The notes under the pieces: model-generated
Seen by the model: only the letters and a program-made list of their open reading frames with translations
Told to the model about the DNA's origin: nothing
Database searches by the model: none
Program-made: the position numbers and the translations under genes
Shown here: one piece after another, positions 57,727 to 64,000 of the stretch
How the letters are laid out: every line of letters starts with the position of its first letter
How positions within the stretch are numbered: position 1 is the first letter of the stretch
Source of the DNA: Macrocystis pyrifera
Taxonomy: Eukaryota > Sar > Phaeophyceae > Laminariales > Laminariaceae
Direction of reading: 5' to 3'
Assembly (NCBI GenBank): GCA_031763025.1
Contig: JASSKH010000011.1
Coordinates: 14,272,678 to 14,336,677 of the forward strand
Length of the DNA stretch: 64,000 bases

Positions 57727-58833
57727 CGTTGTTAGTGGATCCCCGGGTTTAGTGGATCACATTGTCAAGCATGAGTGGTGGATCACCGGGATCGTGGATC
57801 ACAATTTTATAATATAGCTGGTGGATCATGTTTAGTGGATTACATTTAGGAAAATGAGTAGTGGATCACCGGCTTAGTGGATCACATTTTGGAAAATGAG
57901 TGGTGGATCACCGGGCTACCGGATCACAATTTCAAAAATAGCTGCTGAACGTGAGTCATGACTTTTACCTTTTGGTTATATGTCATTAAGGGCGACCCTT
58001 ACGAGTACGAGATCGTACGTATCAGAAAAACATACTAGGAGTGCGATATCGTACCAGAGATAATTAAACATCAGGCTTAGTGGATCGCACTGGAAGCAAA
58101 ACCTCTGGAAAACCGGATGATGGTGCATCACAATGTAAGAAGTTGATAATAAGTTGATGCGAAACAGCGTTAAATCCAAATGAACAACCACGATTTCGCA
58201 CCAGAAAAATATACAAGAAGTACGATATCGTACCAGAGATGAATAAAGACCATGATGAGTGGTTTTCCAGCCGTTTTTATGCCAGTGTGATCCACTAGGC
58301 ATGGTCTTTATTCATATCTGATACGATATCGCACTTCTCGTATCGTTTTTAGTACGAAATCGTGGCTGTTTGTTGTTTGGTTTTAACGCTGTTTCGCATC
58401 TACATATACACTTCTTAACTGGTGATGCACTATCCGGTTTCCCAGAGGTTTTTTCTTCCAGTGCGATTCACTAAGCCTGATGTTTAATTATCTCTGGTTC
58501 GACATCGTACCTCTTGTATATGTTTTGTGGCAGGTACGATCTCGTACTCGTAAGGGTCGCGTTAATAACGAATAAAACAAAAAAATACCATGACTCACGC
58601 CCAGCAGCTATATTTGAAGTTGTGATCCGCTAGCCCGGTGATCCACCACACATTTCCCAAAATGTGATCCACTTAGCCGGTGATTCACCACTCATCTTCC
58701 AAAATGTGATCCACTAAACATGGTGATCTAGCAGCAATCGTTTAACTTGTGATCTACTAACCCGGTGATCCACTATTATTCATTTTTGACAATGTGATCC
58801 ACTAAACCAGGGGATCCACTACCAGCAACAACG
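57727..58833. mobile_element. Foldback element, 1.1 kb, arms of about 530 bp
   Basis: 57727-58253 is the inverted counterpart of 58301-58833, with a 47-bp centre. Ends pair (gttagtggatcccc with ggggatccact), as do the inner ends (gaataaagaccat with atggtctttattc). The outer thirds consist of repeated gtggatcac / gtgatccac motifs about 20-50 bp apart; the inner parts hold gtacgatatcgtacca-like pieces. No protein is encoded. The structure fits a Foldback/MITE-type DNA element without a transposase. Confidence 0.85.
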
Positions 58834-58874
58834 GACTATGAATACACAGTCTCGCCATTTTTTCATGTCTTCCT

Positions 58875-58978
58875 TTTACCGTGTCGTCTCGTCCCGTCCC
58901 GTCCCGTCCCGTTTTTTTTTTTTTTTTTCCCCGCCAAACAAGTCAAATCTGTCCCGTCCCGTCCCGTCCCGTGACGAT
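58875..58978. repeat. CCCGT-rich repeat, right block
   Basis: cgtcccgtcccgtcccgt runs on either side of a T-run (about 18) and ccccgcc. Same orientation as the left block, so the foldback appears to have split one repeat. Confidence 0.8.
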
Positions 58979-59654
58979 TCTCAGTCACCGTGATAAGCTT
59001 TGAAAAATCTCTTCCGAGATCTGTTCCCCTCGTTCATCCGGGCTTGTGGATATATCTTTAGTGTTGAAAGATTGGACGTGAAAAGGTCGAATTTGATGTG
59101 TGTCGCTGGAACCAGCTCGTAAAAAACATAAAAGGCTGAGGATAGAAAACCTATTGAATTATAACAGAGAATTTTGTGTTTTTTTTCATCACTTTTACTT
59201 TCCAGCCCATTCGTAGGAGGTTTTTAACCTCGACGATCTTCTGGGCAAGCCGTGGTCACAGGTGTCGTCCCTTCTCCCCCCCGGTACGTGCCTTCATTTT
59301 TTGTCACGCATAGGGTTCAGCATTCCCACTGCTCGTCGATTTTCATCGAATGTAGCCAACTCACGCTTTCGCGCTTGCCGCTTATCAATTTTTTATGTAA
59401 GAAAAAGTCCCTATGAGCATGTGTGATGTGGGTGTGGGAGAGCAGTAAGGGTTCCACGGGATGATGATCCACAGAAGAAGTCTGACATAGGTGTCTGTGC
59501 TTGGTCAAACTCAGACCTAGTTCTTATTGGAGTTCTCTTAGTTTATTGGTGCGAGGCTTGCTCAAAAGGGGCAAGTGAGAAGGGTGAGGAGAGAGGGGGG
59601 GGGGGAACACATGCTTTTTGAAGCCAGGAGTATCCTCTGGCTTCAACCGGCTAT
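58979..59654. other. No recognised gene
   Basis: Nothing supported; short frames only. Confidence 0.4.
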
Positions 59655-59659
59655 ATTCT

Positions 59660-59885
59660 ACTGGCAAGGGTGCATGCGTCACCCTCACTTCAATAGTGCA
59701 ACGTCCTGTAAAAGTGCATGCGTTGCCCTCAACTTCAATAGTACAACACCCCGTAAGGGTGCATGCGTTACTCTAAGCTTCAATAGTACAATAACCCATA
59801 AGGGAACATACGATACTCTAAACTTCAATAGTACAACACCCCGTAAGGGTGCATGCGTTACTCTCAGCTTCAATAGTACAACCTA
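59660..59885. repeat. Minisatellite, unit 45 bp, about 5 copies
   Basis: The unit is built from cttcaatagtacaacacccc, gtaagggtgcatgcgttac and tct. The length is 15 codons, so plus frame 59575-59886 stays open (FNSTTPRKGACVTL repeated), as does a minus frame. There is no sign that either is used. Confidence 0.85.
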
Positions 59886-59935
59886 GTAACCTGCATATCA
59901 GATTCTACATATACCAGTCTGCGTGTCTACAGACG

Positions 59936-60308
59936 TTCTTTTCAAGTGTCTGCCACGTCCCCTACGTGGGGATATACGATGGTTTGTTGCTATACTGAAG
60001 TATATACATATACCAGGTATATTTTAGTTTCTTTTTATTGTTTCTTTTCTCTTTCGAATTGTCTTTGTTTTTGTTTTTGTTTTTTCTCTTTGTTTCGTTT
60101 TTGTTTCTCTAGGTCATGGAATGGGTATGTCGTGCCTGTCGTACGCAGTATGATGACATGGCATTGCATTACATACGTGGCAACGTAGTATCTCTGTGGC
60201 GTAGCTTTGTGACCACATAACTTGTATCTCTCTAGGTTTGAAGAATCGGCATGGACACTGGTCGTGCTGGATGTCGACGCGTAGAAAGAACGGTTTAATG
60301 TGAAGACT
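59936..60308 (+). repeat. LINE 3' tail, about 370 bp
   Basis: Complete tail block: cttttcaagtgtctgccacg, a T/C-rich stretch, tatgatgacatggcattgca, ctctgtggcgtagctttgtg, gaatcggcatggacactgg, ggatgtcgacg and acggtttaatgtgaag. Confidence 0.75.
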
Positions 60309-60356
60309 GATGGTTGGTCTATTGACTACCAACCAAGGTACTCTATCACACATGCA

Positions 60357-60426
60357 CTCGGTGAGACTTGAACCCACGAAAATGATCTTGACAGGCACGC
60401 GGACCGGCCACCAAGCCACCGGGGAG
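60357..60426 (-). repeat. tRNA-like sequence (SINE head or tRNA pseudogene)
   Basis: On the minus strand an A-box-like GGTGGCTTGGTGG (60420-60408) and B box GGGTTCAAGTC (60375-60365) have tRNA-like spacing, and the T arm GTGGG/CTCAC pairs with one wobble. The acceptor stem is not convincing. It lies about 50 bp beyond a LINE tail. Confidence 0.5.
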
Positions 60427-60734
60427 TGTAAACAACTACCGAGTAAGTACGTGCGTAGAAGGTTTTTAAAAAAATTTAAACTCAAACACTGAGTACACTA
60501 GATTATATACTTTCGAGCAGCAGTGAGAGTTGTTAAAATTACAGGTAAGTCGCAAAACAAAAATTGCTGAGAATAGAAGAACTATTCTAAAGGAGTATTT
60601 TGTGTGTTGGTCGTGTTTTGTGTTTGCTTGATCTCGTCTCCCCGAATTCAGAAAATTAAAACGTCCCTTCCTGTCGAATACATTCTATCACTCGGTTGCC
60701 CGTCCCCTCCGCTTAATATATAGTGTGCGTGTGT

Positions 60735-60930
60735 TCTTCACATAAAACCGTTCTTTCTACTCGTCTACATCCAGCACAGCAACTATTTAATAGTGTCATT
60801 GCCGATTCTTCAATCCAAGAAGAGATACAAGTTCTGTTGTCACAAAGCTGCGCCGCCGCAGATACTACGTTGCCACGTATGTATACAGTACAACACTAAG
60901 CACACCAGTTGTCAATGCAATGCCATGTCA
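60735..60930 (-). repeat. LINE 3' tail with apparent MITE footprint
   Basis: Reversed tail: cttcacataaaaccgttctt, ctacatccagcacagcaac, then tatttaata at 60784-60792, then gtgtcattgccgattcttca. It meets a plus-strand LINE copy head-on at about 60930. Confidence 0.7.
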
Positions 60931-62105
60931 TGTTCGGGACGATGGCTGGTGGGGGGAACCCGAGACCTCGCGGACAGTCTAAGACTTGGCATACTGTAGA
61001 TTCATAGTCGAAGACCTTAGGGAGTTCAGAGCCACCGAAGGCACAACGGAATTGGCCCCCTTGGTGTTCGGAGTTGAGACCGCGTTGTGGTCCACTGCTG
61101 CTAAAAGGCCGGGAGATGGTGCCGGAGGATCCTCGAAGCAGCTGAACGGTTCATGGTGAGGTGGCGCGAGGCTGAGGCTGAGCTGATTAGGCAGCGCCGC
61201 GCATCCACCGTGGGTGGTGTCCAAGGGAATGGGGGGAGGAGGGGCAACAACAGGAGGAGTGGCAGAAAACCCGACCAAGGGAATGCGGAGAGGGGGGGGG
61301 GAACAGGAGAAGTAGACGGAGAACTGCAGTGGACGAAAGTAGGAAAAATATATCAGACAGGGCAGCAAGGCACCGAGCAGACTAGAACATACCTGTACTA
61401 CGTGCGCGACCAGGTGGTGCAGCTGGTGATGCTGGTGCAGCTGGTTCGAACGTGGTCTTCCTTTCTTTGTCTTCCTACGATTGTTTTATTCTATTTATTG
61501 CGCTGATCCTCTGTGATTTCATTTTATTTCTTTTGCTAGGTTCGATAGATAAGCCTTACTGAAGCAGTCGTGTGACGTGAGTGGACGACGAGGCTGCTTT
61601 GCTTGTTTCGTATTGTCTGACGCCGAGGTGCCGGGCATAGTTGACGAACACAGGACGGAGCCGGCAGACAGGGTAGCGAGGTGCCAGGCGGACTAGGAGG
61701 GAGAACCTGGATAAGCTAATCGTACCACAAAATGCTGCCGCCGCTACGTGGAGGATGCTCTATGCTTTGGTTTGCCTCTTATTTTCTCTTGGTTCATTCA
61801 TTAGTTTTACTCTGTTTACGACATATAGTGGTAACTTTCTTCTTTTTACTTCCTTTTTCCGCTCGTGCTTTCAAGTGTCTGCCACATCCCCTGCGGGGGG
61901 GCACGACGGTTTGCTTCCAATATTTTTTGTTTTTTTTTTCTCATTCGATCTGTTCTCTTGGTTCGTGTTTTTTTGCTCTTTGTTTCGTTTTGTTTCTCTA
62001 TTTCACGGAAAGCGTATGTATGTATGTCGTATGTGTCACATCCAGTATTATTGACATCATACTGCATTCCCAACTGCGCTTGCTGCATTCGTGGCAAAGT
62101 AGTAT
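60931..62105 (+). mobile_element. LINE, 5'-truncated, last RT residues plus 3' UTR
   Basis: It starts inside the RT C-terminus: VRDDGWWGEPET, then FIVEDLREFRATEGTTELAP and LVFGVETALWSTAAK in frames broken by a stop and a frameshift. The 3' UTR continues through gataagccttactgaagca (about 61550), ccgggcatagttgacgaaca (about 61635) and tctgccacatcccctgcgg (about 61880), and stops near 62105 before the terminal tail block. Confidence 0.75.
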
Positions 62106-62780
62106 CTTCTTCCTATGTCTTCCTTTTGCTGTTTGTTTTTGTTCATTTCTGTTTCATTAAATTTTCTGCTTTTTGCGCTGCACTGACCCTTGTGATCTTC
62201 ACTTTATTTTCTTTCTCTTCCTTTGTCCGATTGATAAGCCTTCTTGAAAGAGTCGTGTGGCGTGGGTGGATGACGAGCCTGCTTTGATTGTTTCGTATTG
62301 TCTGACGCCGAGCGGCCGGGCATAGTTGACGAACACTGGACGAAGGTGGCAGACAGGGTAGCAAGGTACCAGGCGGACCGGCAGGGAGACCCTGGCTGTG
62401 CTACTTGTACCATAAACTGCTGCCGCTACCTGGAGGATGCTTGGTGCTTGGTTCGGTTTGATTGTTATTTCCCTTGGTTCTCAGCCTTAATCTGTTGACG
62501 ACGACTATTACGGGGGTCCATAGTTAACAGGACCTATGGCATACATAAAAACCTATATATTTACCTATTTTTACGAACAATATTTGGTCCTGTTAACTAT
62601 GGAGCCCCATTTGGTCCTGTTAACTATGGACCCCCGTAATAGTGGTATTTTCCTCTTTTTCCTTTTTTTTCCAGTTCATTCTTTTCAAGTGTCCGTCAGA
62701 TCCCCTGCAGGGGGGGCACGATATTTTGTTTGCCTTTTTCGTACTGCGGTCCCGTTTCAGGCACAAACCACATGAGGAAT
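62106..62780 (+). mobile_element. LINE 3' UTR segment (partial copy)
   Basis: The 3' UTR starts again: gataagccttcttgaaagag (about 62235), ccgggcatagttgacgaaca (about 62320), then tgtccgtcagatcccctgca (about 62690). There is no RT part, so it is a head-to-tail partial repeat of the preceding copy or a separate truncated insertion. Confidence 0.65.
62508..62639. mobile_element. TA-flanked MITE (TTACGG... ends), 132 bp, copy 2
   Basis: ttacgggggtccatagttaa opens and ttaactatggacccccgtaa closes the element, with TA on both sides (62506-62507, 62640-62641). It is longer than copy 1 because a stretch of the right end (ggtcctgttaactatgga) is present twice. Confidence 0.85.
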
Positions 62781-62781
62781 A

Positions 62782-62867
62782 GTACTACAGTCAGTCCCGT
62801 TTTGGGGACAAACTTCATAAAATTAGACTATTAATAGTTTGTCCCCAAAATGGAACTGCAGTAGTAC
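62782..62867. mobile_element. Second TA-flanked MITE family, 86 bp
   Basis: Ends gtactacagtcagtcccg and rc-related tggaactgcagtagtac; ttttggggacaaac and gtttgtccccaaaa pair inside. TA on both sides (62780-62781, 62868-62869). Almost all of it is stem, as in Tc1/mariner-type MITEs. A related piece (gtactgcggtcccgtttcag) lies at about 62743. Confidence 0.75.
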
Positions 62868-63039
62868 TAGACAGTAGAGGGATTGTCAATGGCTTGATCC
62901 CAGAGACCAAAACCGAAATATATTCGTCGTATCGGCATGTTTTCATCACGTGCCGTGCGTATCAATCTTTTTATATTTTATATGTCTGCGATCTCTGTCG
63001 GCATGATATGTGAATTTGCCATCCGTCATTCTTCTTCTT

Positions 63040-64000
63040 CTAGGTGTAGAGCGGAACACTTTGCCAAGCTTCGAACGGCTCACCACCAAGTCTTGTTGCG
63101 AGTCATTGGCTTCCAACGCCGACTTCGTATTGAGCATGCCACCCTCTCGTACGCGAAGGCCCTCAAGATGACACGTTGCGAGAGCATCGAAACGACCATC
63201 CGCAAACGGCGTCTCTTCTTCGCGGGGGGGGTGGCACGGCAAAGCAAGGATCGATTACCCAGCCGGGTGATGTTCGGGACGATTGCTGGTGGGGAGAACC
63301 CGAGACCTGGCGGACAGGTTAAGACTTGGCATAGATGCGTAGTCGAAGACCTTAGGGAGTTCCGCGCCACCGAAGGGTCAACGGAACTTGCTCCCTTGGT
63401 GTTTGGAGTTGAGACCGCACTGTGGCCCGCTGCTGCAAAAAAAAGGCGGGGAAGTGGTACCGGGGGATCCTGGAAGCAGCCGAACGGCTCATGGTGAGGT
63501 GGCACGAGGCTGAGGCTGAGCTGAGCAGGCAGCGCCGCGCATCCGCCGTGGGTGGTGTCCAAGGGAATGGGGGGAGGAGGGGCAACAAGAGGAGTAACAG
63601 AAAACCCGACCAAGGGAATGCGGAGAGGGGGGGGAAGAGTAGCAGGGAAACTGCAGTGGACGAAAGTAGGAAGGAGACGGCAGATAGGGTAGCCAGGTAC
63701 CGGGCAGACTAAGAAGTAGAACATGCCTATACTACTCGTACCACCAACTGGTGCAGCTGGTTCGAACGTGGTCTTCCTTTGTCTTCCTGTTGTTTTTGCT
63801 TATTTTTATTTCATTTTATTGTCTTCTTCGCGGTGACCCTATGTGATTTTCATTTGTCTTCCTTTCTCCGATTGATAAGCCTTAATGAAGGAGTCGTGTG
63901 GCGTGGGTGGATGACGAGCCTGCTCTGCTTGTCTCGTACTGTCTGACGCCGAAGGGCCGGGCATAGTTGACGAACGCTGGACGATGGTGGCAGACAGGGT
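63040..64000 (+). mobile_element. LINE, 5'-truncated, RT C-terminal part plus 3' UTR (runs off the window)
   Basis: Frame 62937-63497 includes RAEHFAKLRTAHHQVLLRVI, SYAKALKMTRCESIETTI, RLPSRVMFGTIAGGENPRPG and LVFGVETALWPAAAKK. It then shifts frame, and RWHEAEAELSRQRRAS continues at about 63500-63560. The region after the RT palm is the best preserved of the LINE copies here. The 3' UTR (gataagccttaatgaaggag near 63875) continues past the window end. Confidence 0.8.

Noticed and set aside
57442-57752. Frames across the CCCGT block
   Set aside because: Simple-sequence translation with no recognised protein.

Overview
The window looks like nuclear DNA of a eukaryote with a repeat-rich genome. 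It has one spliceosomal gene with GT-AG introns, LTR, LINE and tyrosine-recombinase retroelements, miniature DNA transposons and many minisatellites. There is no sign of bacterial operon structure. The LINE endonuclease and reverse-transcriptase type, the CAG-rich tracts and a cytosolic nucleotide-sugar epimerase would fit a stramenopile such as a brown alga. That placement is inference only; nothing here fixes the taxon.

Layout. 1-4.5 kb: a reversed LINE endonuclease fragment and diverged tandem repeats. 4.5-7.8 kb: a decayed tyrosine-recombinase retroelement with split direct repeats (A1...B1-A2-B2, Ngaro/PAT-like) whose middle is an 87-bp minisatellite. 7.8-11.3 kb: no gene seen. 11.3-16.9 kb: an old, heavily broken Ty1/copia element that itself received a small reversed copia derivative at 12.6-13.1 kb. 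16.9-20.2 kb: no gene seen. 20.3-28.0 kb, minus strand: the only convincing host gene, a four-exon NAD-dependent epimerase/dehydratase of 355 residues, probably UDP-glucuronate 4-epimerase, with a 5.3-kb first intron. 28.4-37.4 kb: a Ty3/gypsy-type LTR element in minus orientation with 366/369-bp LTRs and a CTTA target duplication, ending about 0.3 kb upstream of the epimerase TATA box; it carries two arrays of short palindromes. 39.4-41.3 kb: LINE 3' ends. 41.75-48.8 kb: a Ty1/copia element with 267-bp LTRs and a GTGTC target duplication, broken but with all domains in order. 48.8-64 kb: a patchwork of LINE 3' ends, small TA-flanked foldback elements, a 1.1-kb foldback element, inverted repeats and minisatellites.

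The most unusual points are the split-repeat element, the two palindrome arrays inside one LTR element (with paired changes in the arms), the large foldback that splits a CCCGT repeat, and an apparent MITE excision footprint in a LINE tail. Most long open frames elsewhere are by-products of repeats whose period is a multiple of three, or are antisense to mobile-element genes.
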